A stretch of DNA of 39,051 nucleotides from Chryseobacterium jejuense. GTDB lineage: Bacteria; Bacteroidota; Bacteroidia; Flavobacteriales; Weeksellaceae. The stretch lies in the NCBI RefSeq assembly GCF_017877355.1, contig NZ_JAGIPR010000019.1, forward strand, positions 1-39,051, in the 5' to 3' direction. The position numbers and the translations under genes are program-made. Shown here in pieces: positions 31,551 through 39,051 of the stretch; position 1 is the first letter of the stretch, and every line of letters starts with the position of its first letter. A model generated the notes under the pieces. The model was not told where the DNA came from. It saw nothing but the letters and a program-made list of their open reading frames with translations, and made no database searches.

Positions 31551-33689
31551 ATGACAAAAAAGATACTTTTATCCGTATTTCTTTTGCCGGCTGCAATGGC
31601 ATTTGCACAACAATATGGAGGAATGTGGATTCCTACAGAACTGAATGAAAAGGAAATGAAGGATTTGGGAATGAAAATCTCTGCAAAAGAAATTTTCAAT
31701 CCTCAAAAACCGAGCATAAAGGATGCCGTGGTACAGTTTAACGGCGGATGTACTGCAGAGATCATCTCCCCGAAGGGATTGTTACTCACTAATCACCACT
31801 GTGGTTTCGGGCAGATTCAGGCACATTCTACGGTTCAGAATGACCTTCTTTCAAATGGTTTCTGGGCCAAAAATATGAATGGCGAGCTTCCTAACCCGGG
31901 AGTAAAAGTAGATTTTATCGTAGATATAAAAGATGTAAGTTTCCAGATTTTGGAAGGAACTGATCATCTTACAGAACCTGAGCTTACTAAAAAGATCAAC
32001 AATAATATTGAGGTTTATAAAAACTCTCAGAAAATTGAATCTTTCCAATCGATTATGATAAAGCCAATGTACTATGGAAACAAGTACTATGCTTATACCA
32101 TCGAAACGTATAAAGATATTCGTCTTGTTGGGGCACCGCCTCAAAGTATCGGAAAATTCGGAAGTGATACAGACAATTGGGTTTGGCCAAGACATACCGG
32201 AGATTTCTCAATGTTCAGAATCTATGCAGATAAAGACAATAAACCTGCAGAGTATTCAAAAGATAACGTTCCTTACACTCCGAAACATTATTTACCGGTT
32301 TCCATCAAGGATAAGAATGAGAATGATTTTACATTTGTATTCGGATTCCCGGGAAGAACTACGGAATATCTTCCGGCAGTTGCAGTAGAAAAGATCATGA
32401 CAGATATTGATCCTGCAAGAATTGCTGTCCGTGATGTTGCTTTAAAAACATTGGACGAAAAAATGCGTGTAGATAACGAAACACGTATTAAATATGCTTC
32501 CAAATATGCATCTGTAGCCAATTACTGGAAAAAGTGGATTGGTGAAGTAGAAGGATTAAAGAAATCCAATGCCGTTGAGAAAAAAGTAATGTATGAAGGT
32601 TCTCTGGTTGCTAAAAACCCTGAAGTTAAAACAACTTTAGATCAGCTGAACAAACTTTACAGCGAGCAAGCTCCTTATGCATTAAACAATGCCTATTACA
32701 CGGAAGTGATAAGAAATGCAGAGACATTGAAGCTTGCAGGAGATTATTATGACTTTGTAGCCGCCGTAGAAGCTGGAAGAATGGATGAAAAGGAGCTTAC
32801 GAAGCTGAAAACAAAACTTACTTCTTTCTATAAAGACTATAGCGCAGAACTTGACGCTAAAGTAACCGCAAAATTACTGGCTTTATATACTAACAAAACT
32901 GCTCCTCAGTTTTTACCGGCAGGATTCAACAAGTATAAGGATGAAAATGCCAATATCCCTGTAGTAGAAGATATGTCTAAAAACTCTATCATTACAGGTA
33001 GAACTGCCGTAAACGGAGGAACACTGACTGCAGATATTGATAAAGCATTCTCTAATCAGGATAAGCTGATTAAAACATTGAAGAAAGATCCTATCTATCA
33101 GCTTTATGTTTCTATGAAAGAGACTTACATGAAAGCAGCAGATCCACAATATACTTCACTTCAGACAAAAATTGATGCATTGCAGAAGAAGTTTATGGCT
33201 CAGCAAATGGAGACAGATAAAGACAGAAAATTCTTCCCGGATGCTAACTCTACGCTTCGTGTAACGTATGGTAAGATCAAAGGATCTGCTCCAAGAGACG
33301 CTGTTTCTTACGGATATCAGACTCATCTTGCAGGGGTAATGGAGAAATATATTCCTGGAGATTATGAATTTGATGTTCCTAAGAAATTGATCGATCTTTA
33401 CAACAAAAAAGACTTCGGAATTTATAAAGACAAAACAGGTGATGTTCCTGTAGGATTTACGGCTACCAACCACACAACAGGTGGAAACTCAGGAAGTCCA
33501 ACCCTTGATGCGAACGGAAACTTGATAGGTCTTAACTTCGACAGACAGTGGGAGGGAACTATGAGTGATATTAATTTCGATCCGCGTTTCAGCAGAAACA
33601 TCATGGTAGATACAAAATATATCCTTTTCATCGTTGAGAAATTTGCAGATGCTAAATGGCTTGTTGATGAAATGAAAGTGATAAAATAA
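31551..33689 (+). CDS. S46 family dipeptidyl-peptidase (DPP7/DPP11 type)
   Basis: A 712-residue exported serine peptidase. The start at 31551 gives a normal signal peptide (KKILLSVFLLPAAMAFA) and the typical mature start QQYGGMWIP; the 50 codons open upstream look non-coding. The catalytic His is in TNHHCG (residues 80-85), the Asp region is SDTDNWVWPRHTGDFSMFRI, and the nucleophile is S647 in TTGGNSGSP. R665 in NFDRQWEG sits where, as I recall, DPP11 enzymes carry an Arg that selects Asp/Glu at P1, whereas DPP7 has Gly. So this is probably a DPP11-type enzyme releasing acidic dipeptides in the periplasm for amino-acid feeding. Confidence 0.92.
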   Translation: MTKKILLSVFLLPAAMAFAQQYGGMWIPTELNEKEMKDLGMKISAKEIFNPQKPSIKDAVVQFNGGCTAEIISPKGLLLTNHHCGFGQIQAHSTVQNDLLSNGFWAKNMNGELPNPGVKVDFIVDIKDVSFQILEGTDHLTEPELTKKINNNIEVYKNSQKIESFQSIMIKPMYYGNKYYAYTIETYKDIRLVGAPPQSIGKFGSDTDNWVWPRHTGDFSMFRIYADKDNKPAEYSKDNVPYTPKHYLPVSIKDKNENDFTFVFGFPGRTTEYLPAVAVEKIMTDIDPARIAVRDVALKTLDEKMRVDNETRIKYASKYASVANYWKKWIGEVEGLKKSNAVEKKVMYEGSLVAKNPEVKTTLDQLNKLYSEQAPYALNNAYYTEVIRNAETLKLAGDYYDFVAAVEAGRMDEKELTKLKTKLTSFYKDYSAELDAKVTAKLLALYTNKTAPQFLPAGFNKYKDENANIPVVEDMSKNSIITGRTAVNGGTLTADIDKAFSNQDKLIKTLKKDPIYQLYVSMKETYMKAADPQYTSLQTKIDALQKKFMAQQMETDKDRKFFPDANSTLRVTYGKIKGSAPRDAVSYGYQTHLAGVMEKYIPGDYEFDVPKKLIDLYNKKDFGIYKDKTGDVPVGFTATNHTTGGNSGSPTLDANGNLIGLNFDRQWEGTMSDINFDPRFSRNIMVDTKYILFIVEKFADAKWLVDEMKVIK

Positions 33690-33708
33690 TTTAAAAAGTT
33701 ATACCTTT

Positions 33709-33751
33709 AAAGAATCTATTCGAATGCATTTTGAATAGATTCTTTTTATTT
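33709..33751 (+). terminator. Rho-independent terminator after the S46 peptidase gene
   Basis: Thirteen-base perfect arms, AAAGAATCTATTC (33709-33721) and GAATAGATTCTTT (33733-33745), followed by T-rich DNA. The next gene starts 6 bp behind the T tract. Confidence 0.87.
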
Positions 33752-33756
33752 TTAGG

Positions 33757-34758
33757 ATGAAGGATCAGCTCATTAATCTATTTACTGCTTTTGAAACAGA
33801 TCAGTTCGGGAAAACCCTTCCGCTGGATTACTGTTTACCTGTTTATCATTGTGTTTCCGATGAAAATCTTCCCCATATCAGAAATGTGATCCAATATAAG
33901 AACACCAAGCAGTTTGAAGCGGATATAGATTGTCTTTCAAAGCATTTTCAGTGGGTAAACTGGCAGGAATTCAAAGATTTTACGTCCGGGAACTTTAAGT
34001 CTCAAAAAAAGATTGCTTTACTTACCTTTGATGATGGTTTCAGAGAATTTTATGATATTGTCGCCCCAATTCTGGAGCGTAAAGGAATTTATGCCTGCAA
34101 TTTTATAAATCCGGCTTTCATTGATAATAAAGAGATCATGTTCAGATGCAAAGCCAGTCTGATTATAGAAGCTCTGAAAAAGCAAAAGTCTATATATACT
34201 GAAATATACAGCATCCTTTCTATGGGTAGTACGGCTACAACAGAAAGTCTGAAAAAGGAAATCTTAAAGATCACGTACCAGGAAAAAGACATTCTGGATC
34301 TGCTTGCTGAAAAGCTTGAAGTTGATTTTCAATCCTATTTACAAGAACACAGACCTTATCTGAGCACTGAGGAGCTGAAAAATCTAACCCATAGAGGCTT
34401 TGGAATATCTTCTCACAGCTGGGATCATCCAAAATTCGGAACTTTGTCTCTGGAACAGCAGATGGAGTCTATCAATAAAACCTTTGCTTACCTAAAGGAA
34501 AATGATTTCTTATATGACAGTTTTGCATTTCCTTTCACCGATTTCGGTGTGAAAAATAAGTTCTTTGAAGAACTTTTTAAAAATAAAGAAATATACTGCA
34601 GCTTTGGAGCAGCCGGTGTAAAGCTGGATAGTGTTAAAAAAAATTTTCAGAGAATTCCAATGGAAATGGGCGAAGGTGCAGAAAGAATACTGAAAAAAGA
34701 AATTGCTTATTTCAAATTGAAAATGCTGGTCAATAAAAATATGATTATAAGAAAATGA
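33757..34758 (+). CDS. Polysaccharide deacetylase family protein (NodB-like)
   Basis: A 333-residue protein without a signal peptide. NodB motif 1 is LTFDDGF at residues 89-95 (D92 and D93 as base and metal ligand), and motif 2 is SSHSWDHP with H220 and H224 as metal ligands. These enzymes remove N-acetyl groups from glycans. The stretch between the motifs is longer than in a minimal NodB domain (about 90 inserted residues), as in many polysaccharide-biosynthesis members. The stop overlaps the start of the acetyltransferase gene (ATGA), so the pair is translationally coupled and probably modifies the same sugar or glycoconjugate. Confidence 0.83.
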   Translation: MKDQLINLFTAFETDQFGKTLPLDYCLPVYHCVSDENLPHIRNVIQYKNTKQFEADIDCLSKHFQWVNWQEFKDFTSGNFKSQKKIALLTFDDGFREFYDIVAPILERKGIYACNFINPAFIDNKEIMFRCKASLIIEALKKQKSIYTEIYSILSMGSTATTESLKKEILKITYQEKDILDLLAEKLEVDFQSYLQEHRPYLSTEELKNLTHRGFGISSHSWDHPKFGTLSLEQQMESINKTFAYLKENDFLYDSFAFPFTDFGVKNKFFEELFKNKEIYCSFGAAGVKLDSVKKNFQRIPMEMGEGAERILKKEIAYFKLKMLVNKNMIIRK

Positions 34759-35834
34759 TACAACTGAAGACATTCAATAAAAAACAACTGGAAGATTTTA
34801 TATCATCCGGGGAATTCAGACAGTATGATTTCCTTCCCATCACTGAACATCGTGCCCTGTCACATATCCATAATCCAAAAGTAACAGATGAGCAGACGCT
34901 TCTTATTCTGGCTTTCTATAATGAAAAATTGGCTGGGTATTTGGGATGTTTTCCTGATCGTTTTGTACTCGATGAAAAAGTGATAAGATATGCATGGTTG
35001 AGTACTCTCTATGTAAGCGGGGAGTTTCGAGGAAAAAAAATAGCAAAAAGACTTCTGGAAAAAGCCATGGAAAGATATGAAGGACATATTGCCATTACGG
35101 AGTTTACCATAGAAGCCGAAACCCTTTATAATATAATAGGAGCTTTTGAGTATATTTTTCCTAAAAGAGGGAAGCGCTTTTACTTTAATACAGACTTAGC
35201 AACCATTATCCCCGATAAAAAACCTAAGACAAAAGTACTTAAGCCCTTTTTCTCTATTTTGGATTCTACGGCCAATTCTGTAATTTCGATGAAAAATATT
35301 TTGATCAAGAAGCCTGATTTTCATTTTGAAATTCTTGATCATATTGATGCAGAAAGTACTGATTTTATAGCCGGTTTTCAAAGCAGGAGAAATGCAAATG
35401 AAATTAACCTGTCTATAAAGTATCCATGGGTGTTGAAAGGAGAAAGAAAAGATGAAAAATATCTGTTTTCAAGCTATGCAGGAACTTTTAAATATTTCTG
35501 GATAAAAGTATATGATCATCAGAATTCCTTAACAACATGTTCTCTGTTACTTTTAAGGGATGGTTACCTTAAAATTCCGTATTTGTTTTCTAAATCAGGG
35601 ATGAGGCAATTCATTGATTTTCTGAGTTATTTTATTGTTAAAAACAAAATAAAGGCTCTCACCAGTTATCAACAGGATCTTAATAAAGAAATTGAACATT
35701 CAAAAACATTTCCAAAGATCTATGAACGTGATTTTGAAAGAAGATATCTATTTAATAAACAGTTGATCCAAAGTCTTCCTGAAGGATTTAATCCGGATTA
35801 TCAGGATGGAGATGGAGATTGTATGATGACGTAA
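34755..35834 (+). CDS. GNAT-like N-acyltransferase
   Basis: A 359-residue protein. Residues 75-125 show a GNAT fold core: a strand (WLSTLYVSGEFRGKKIAKRL) with the acyl-CoA loop GEFRGKKIAKRLL, similar to the R/Q-x-x-G-x-G/A motif A. The C-terminal half (200-359) may be a second, diverged GNAT-like domain, an arrangement seen in glycan-modifying acyltransferases. It is coupled to the deacetylase by a 4-bp overlap; a deacetylate-then-reacylate role on a surface sugar is a reasonable inference. The gene is closed by a strong bidirectional terminator. Confidence 0.72.
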   Translation: MIQLKTFNKKQLEDFISSGEFRQYDFLPITEHRALSHIHNPKVTDEQTLLILAFYNEKLAGYLGCFPDRFVLDEKVIRYAWLSTLYVSGEFRGKKIAKRLLEKAMERYEGHIAITEFTIEAETLYNIIGAFEYIFPKRGKRFYFNTDLATIIPDKKPKTKVLKPFFSILDSTANSVISMKNILIKKPDFHFEILDHIDAESTDFIAGFQSRRNANEINLSIKYPWVLKGERKDEKYLFSSYAGTFKYFWIKVYDHQNSLTTCSLLLLRDGYLKIPYLFSKSGMRQFIDFLSYFIVKNKIKALTSYQQDLNKEIEHSKTFPKIYERDFERRYLFNKQLIQSLPEGFNPDYQDGDGDCMMT

Positions 35835-35866
35835 ACATATCAATAATCATTCATCGCTTATAAAAC

Positions 35867-35904
35867 AAAAAAGCCGCTCAAGATCTTTATTGAGCGGCTT
35901 TTTT
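35867..35904. terminator. Bidirectional terminator between the GNAT and M16 peptidase genes
   Basis: Fourteen-base perfect arms (35867-35880 and 35891-35904, core AAGCCGCTCA/TGAGCGGCTT) around a 10-base loop, with A and T runs at both ends. It serves both converging genes. Confidence 0.9.
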
Positions 35905-35908
35905 ATTT

Positions 35909-38788
35909 CTAATGCCCGAAAATATCCTTCAGACTTACTTCAGTAAAGGTTCCCATTTTACTTACAGCTTCCATATTCAGGTTTTCCTTTTTACCGATAA
36001 TGGCGGTGTTAAAGTCTACGGATTGAATTTCCGACTGATAAAACTGTCTGATATCTTCAAACTTCAATGCCTGGATCTGTTCAAAGATATCTTTTCTGAA
36101 ATCATGGTAAATTCCCAGTTTCTTTAACCTTAAAGTATTGAAGAATATATTGCTTCTGGTTATTCTGGTAGATGCAATCTGTTTTAAAGCCGCATTTTTA
36201 GCATTCTCAAACTGAATGGTAACCTCAGGAAGTTCACTCATCAGCTCATTCATGGTATCAACTGCAATCATCAGCTTGTCCGGCTGTGTCCCAATATAGG
36301 TGGTAATATAATCAGGATGATTCAGCTCAGCATTGGCCGCATAAGAAACATAAGCAGAATAAGCTAAACTTTTGCTCTCACGGATCTCCTGGAAAACAAT
36401 AGAAGACAAGCCTCTTCCAAAATACTCATTAAAAACATTCACCTTTCCAAAATAAGCCGGATTAACCATATTTCCCTTACCAATTTTGCTCATTTCCATC
36501 TGAACCATGTCATAATTAATAAAGTATACATTTCCGCCGGTAGCAGGCTCAGGGTATTGTTTCGGTTTAGGAATCTGAAGGCTCTCATTTTCAGTGTATT
36601 CACCAATATATCCTTTAAAGGCTTCAAAATCTTTTCCATAAAAGAAAATTTGGTAAGGATATTTGAATAGCTTCTTCATTCGGTCAGTGAATACTTCAGC
36701 CTTGCTGCTTTCAAGCTCTTCCTTAGAGATAATATCTGTAAAACGTGAAGTACTTCCCAATTTAGTATAATTAGTAAGTGCCGTCATGATACGGTTTTTA
36801 TCCTTTTTAACAGCCTGACGGTTTTCCAGCACAGTTCCTACAAATTGGTTGTAAATATCCTGATCTGGCTGTACACGATACATCCATTGCTGAAGAAGGG
36901 CAATTCCCTTTTCAATATTTTCTTCCAGGCCGCTCAGGGAAATTAATAACTGATTATTGGTTGTTTTAAAATCATTGCTTACCCCAATTTTGAAAAATTC
37001 CTTCTTCAGATCTTCAGGAGAAAGCTCATCTGTCCCTAAATACTGAAGAAATTGAGTTGAAATTCCCAGTTCACGGTCATTATCACTTCCAAATGGGAAA
37101 ATAAAATGAACCTGGGCAATATCGTTGTACTTATTCTTTACAAAACTCAATTTTTTCCCTTTAATCTCATCAGTTGCAATTTCCTTTTGGTAATCGATGA
37201 ATTCAGGTTTAATATCTTCTGTTGTATCAGATAATATCTCCTTTAAAAACTCAGATTGTGCATCACGGTTAATTTTAACAGGAGTAATTCCAGGATTATC
37301 CACTCTTAATAACTTATCATTAACTCCTTTTTCTTTGTTAATAATAACATAATTGTGCTTAAAGAAGTCATTGGCAAAACTGATAATGTCTTCTTTGGTG
37401 AAACTTGCGTATTCATCCATTTCATTCAGTTCCTCTTCCCAGCTTCTTCCTTTTATATAAATGTCGTATAGGGTAGTGGCCAGGCCTTCTGCAGTTTCAA
37501 GACCTTTCATTCTCTGAAGCTTGAAGTCATTAATAATAGCAGGGAGCATCCAATCCGGGAAATCTCCCTTCTTGATAAGTTCAATTTCCTCCAGAACCAT
37601 ATTTGTTGCCTCTTGTAGGGTTTGGGTCTCTTTCGGAACAGCAACAATAGAAAAATAGCCATATTGTTTTAATCCTACGGAGAAAGCCTGTGCCCAAAGC
37701 ATTTTCTGAGTCTGATTGATATGAAGATCCAATAAACCGGCCTCTCCTCTGTTGCTTAGAATATTCGCAACGATATCAGCAAGCATTGCTTCCCTTGTTC
37801 CATAACTATCCGTTCTCCAGGCCAGCTGAACGCGTGGAGTGGTAGGGCTTTTTACTGTTCTTTCAACAATTTCGGTAATGGGTTGCTCAATAACCGCAGT
37901 TTTTTTCGGAAGCTCTCTGTAGGGAAGCTTGCCAAAATACTGGTCTACCAACTGAATCGTTTCTTCAAAATCAATATCCCCAACCAATACTATAGCATAA
38001 TTATTCGGAACATAATATTCGTCAAAATACTTATGAATGGCCTTCATAGAAGGATTCTTTAAATGTTCAGGTCTGCCCAGTGTCGTTTGCTGCCCGTTAG
38101 GATGAGTTGGAAAAAGAGCGGCCATCAGTTCATAGTTCACCAACCTTGAGTCATTATCCTGAGCCCTGTTGAATTCCTCATATACAGACTCCAGTTCCGT
38201 ATGGAAAAGACGCAGAACAATTTCAGAAAACCTTTCCTTTTCTATTTTTAACCATTTTTCCAGTTCATTATTCGGAATATTGTTTTTATAAACCGTTTCA
38301 TCAAACCATGTATGGGCATTGGTCCCTGTAGCACCTAGTGAGGAAATAGCTTTATCATATTCATTGGCAATAGCATACTGGCTTGCTTCCTGAGAAACTT
38401 TGTCTATCTTTTTATAGAGGTCTTTTTTCTTTTCAGCATCCTGTTCAGCTTTATGTTCTTCATAAAGGGCAGAAATCTGATCCAGAAGTTCCTTTTCTTT
38501 TTCCCAGTTCTGAGTTCCTATCTTAGACGTTCCTTTAAACATCATGTGTTCAAGATAATGAGCCAGCCCTGTATTATCTGCGGGATCATTATTACTACCC
38601 GTTCTTACCGGAATAAAAGTTTGAACTCTTGGTGCATCAAAGTTTTGAGCAAGGAAAACCTTCAGTCCGTTCTTCAGTGTGTAGCTTCTTACTTTATTTT
38701 TATCGTGGGTTACCGTAGTATATTCGTAGTGGTTTGTATCTGTATGAACCGTTTCTTTATATTTTCTGTCTGTCATATATGAATTCAT
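35909..38788 (-). CDS. M16 family zinc metallopeptidase (insulinase/pitrilysin-like)
   Basis: A 959-residue protein from the ATG at 38788; ATG 38776 is equally possible, while the open frame up to 38842 runs through the likely promoter. The inverted zinc motif H77-x-x-E80-H81 (AHYLEHMMFKG) and the downstream glutamate segment ELESVYEEFNRAQDND define the active M16 N-terminal domain. Typical later blocks are HPNGQQTTLGRPEHLKNPSM and YYVPNNYAIVLVGDID. The C-terminal half is the inactive partner domain (GRGLSSIVFQEIRESKSLAY), so one chain holds both halves, as in pitrilysin. No clear signal peptide is seen with the chosen start, so a cytoplasmic peptide-degrading role is possible; many Bacteroidetes relatives are exported. 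Confidence 0.9.
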   Translation of the reverse strand: MNSYMTDRKYKETVHTDTNHYEYTTVTHDKNKVRSYTLKNGLKVFLAQNFDAPRVQTFIPVRTGSNNDPADNTGLAHYLEHMMFKGTSKIGTQNWEKEKELLDQISALYEEHKAEQDAEKKKDLYKKIDKVSQEASQYAIANEYDKAISSLGATGTNAHTWFDETVYKNNIPNNELEKWLKIEKERFSEIVLRLFHTELESVYEEFNRAQDNDSRLVNYELMAALFPTHPNGQQTTLGRPEHLKNPSMKAIHKYFDEYYVPNNYAIVLVGDIDFEETIQLVDQYFGKLPYRELPKKTAVIEQPITEIVERTVKSPTTPRVQLAWRTDSYGTREAMLADIVANILSNRGEAGLLDLHINQTQKMLWAQAFSVGLKQYGYFSIVAVPKETQTLQEATNMVLEEIELIKKGDFPDWMLPAIINDFKLQRMKGLETAEGLATTLYDIYIKGRSWEEELNEMDEYASFTKEDIISFANDFFKHNYVIINKEKGVNDKLLRVDNPGITPVKINRDAQSEFLKEILSDTTEDIKPEFIDYQKEIATDEIKGKKLSFVKNKYNDIAQVHFIFPFGSDNDRELGISTQFLQYLGTDELSPEDLKKEFFKIGVSNDFKTTNNQLLISLSGLEENIEKGIALLQQWMYRVQPDQDIYNQFVGTVLENRQAVKKDKNRIMTALTNYTKLGSTSRFTDIISKEELESSKAEVFTDRMKKLFKYPYQIFFYGKDFEAFKGYIGEYTENESLQIPKPKQYPEPATGGNVYFINYDMVQMEMSKIGKGNMVNPAYFGKVNVFNEYFGRGLSSIVFQEIRESKSLAYSAYVSYAANAELNHPDYITTYIGTQPDKLMIAVDTMNELMSELPEVTIQFENAKNAALKQIASTRITRSNIFFNTLRLKKLGIYHDFRKDIFEQIQALKFEDIRQFYQSEIQSVDFNTAIIGKKENLNMEAVSKMGTFTEVSLKDIFGH

Positions 38789-38817
38789 TTCATCCTTATT
38801 ATAGTAAGAATATAATG

Positions 38818-38825
38818 CAAATGTA
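38818..38825 (-). promoter_or_regulatory. Bacteroidetes -7 element (TACATTTG) for the M16 peptidase gene
   Basis: On the reverse strand the bases read TACATTTG, an exact TAnnTTTG match, 29 bp before the ATG at 38788. It lies inside the longer open frame, which supports the shorter gene start. Confidence 0.5.
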
Positions 38826-38962
38826 AGCAATCGAAAAAACATAAATTCCGCTTTTATGACTATTGCATCTATTAGTATAGTTGAACAGATATATCAGGCA
38901 GAAGAAGATCCACTAATTAAGGAAGTGTGAGAAAGCATCATATCGTTCAATTATTTTTTATC

Positions 38963-39051
38963 AGGAGCTTGATCCCGCTATCCACTCATACTCCTCGCGC
39001 CAAAGCTAAGGCTTACGCGTGCTGCGGGGTAACCGTTGCTATCGGGGCTAG
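38963..39051. repeat. GC-rich island at the window end, candidate dispersed element
   Basis: The last 89 bases are markedly GC-rich compared with everything around them and contain short self-complementary pieces (CCCGC near 38974 with GCGGG near 39025, and CGCG near 38996 with CGCG near 39016). No credible gene is seen. From memory, similar GC-rich blocks recur between genes in flavobacterial genomes, possibly as structured RNA or REP-like repeats. The element is cut by the window edge, so its full shape is unknown. Confidence 0.4.

Overview
The window looks like a chromosomal piece of a low-GC Bacteroidetes, most likely a flavobacterium of the Chryseobacterium type. This is an inference from three things: Bacteroidetes -7 promoter elements (TAnnTTTG) in front of several genes, subtype-iii type VI secretion (T6SS) components (TssD, TssH, TssI), and housekeeping families such as an S46 dipeptidyl-peptidase. 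No rRNA, tRNA or CRISPR array was seen.

Positions 1-7700 are a VgrG-linked effector/immunity block. It starts with the 3' end of a VgrG. Two different toxins follow, a metzincin-type zinc protease and a GxSxG lipase/esterase, and they share an almost identical start of about 40 residues. Each is followed, with overlapping codons, by an envelope protein (a lipoprotein and a 3-TM protein) that is a candidate immunity protein. Further exported or membrane proteins come next, together with a frameshifted tail of a second lipase effector. Positions 7945-12376 hold the core machinery: TssH/ClpV, a lytic transglycosylase, and the first tssD (Hcp) under its own promoter.

Positions 12509-23859 are a second, AT-rich VgrG island. 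It contains a full VgrG with an unusual C-terminal tip, an abutting LysM protein (candidate adaptor), a PAAR-like protein with hydrophobic helices that seems to lack a toxin end, and a long array of candidate immunity genes and debris. A two-gene unit (two-TM protein plus membrane-anchored TPR protein) recurs in intact and broken form. Remnants of the LysM gene and of other paralogs show that whole modules were duplicated and eroded. The island ends at a second tssD (24219-24632), nearly identical to the first. It carries the same paired operator repeats and promoter with base-for-base identical spacing.

Positions 24731-39051 are mostly ordinary chromosome: a small exported protein, polA, a reverse-strand trio (PP2C-like phosphatase, small unknown, Imm22-like protein), an MgtC family protein, an NlpE-like lipoprotein, an S46 peptidase, a polysaccharide deacetylase plus GNAT pair, and a large M16 protease. 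Rho-independent terminators and three candidate dispersed repeats lie between them.

How the genes are thought to work together (family knowledge plus inference): TssD forms the inner tube, VgrG with PAAR-like proteins forms the tip that carries the toxins, TssH recycles the sheath, and the lytic transglycosylase may open peptidoglycan. The lipoproteins and small membrane proteins probably protect the producer and its kin.
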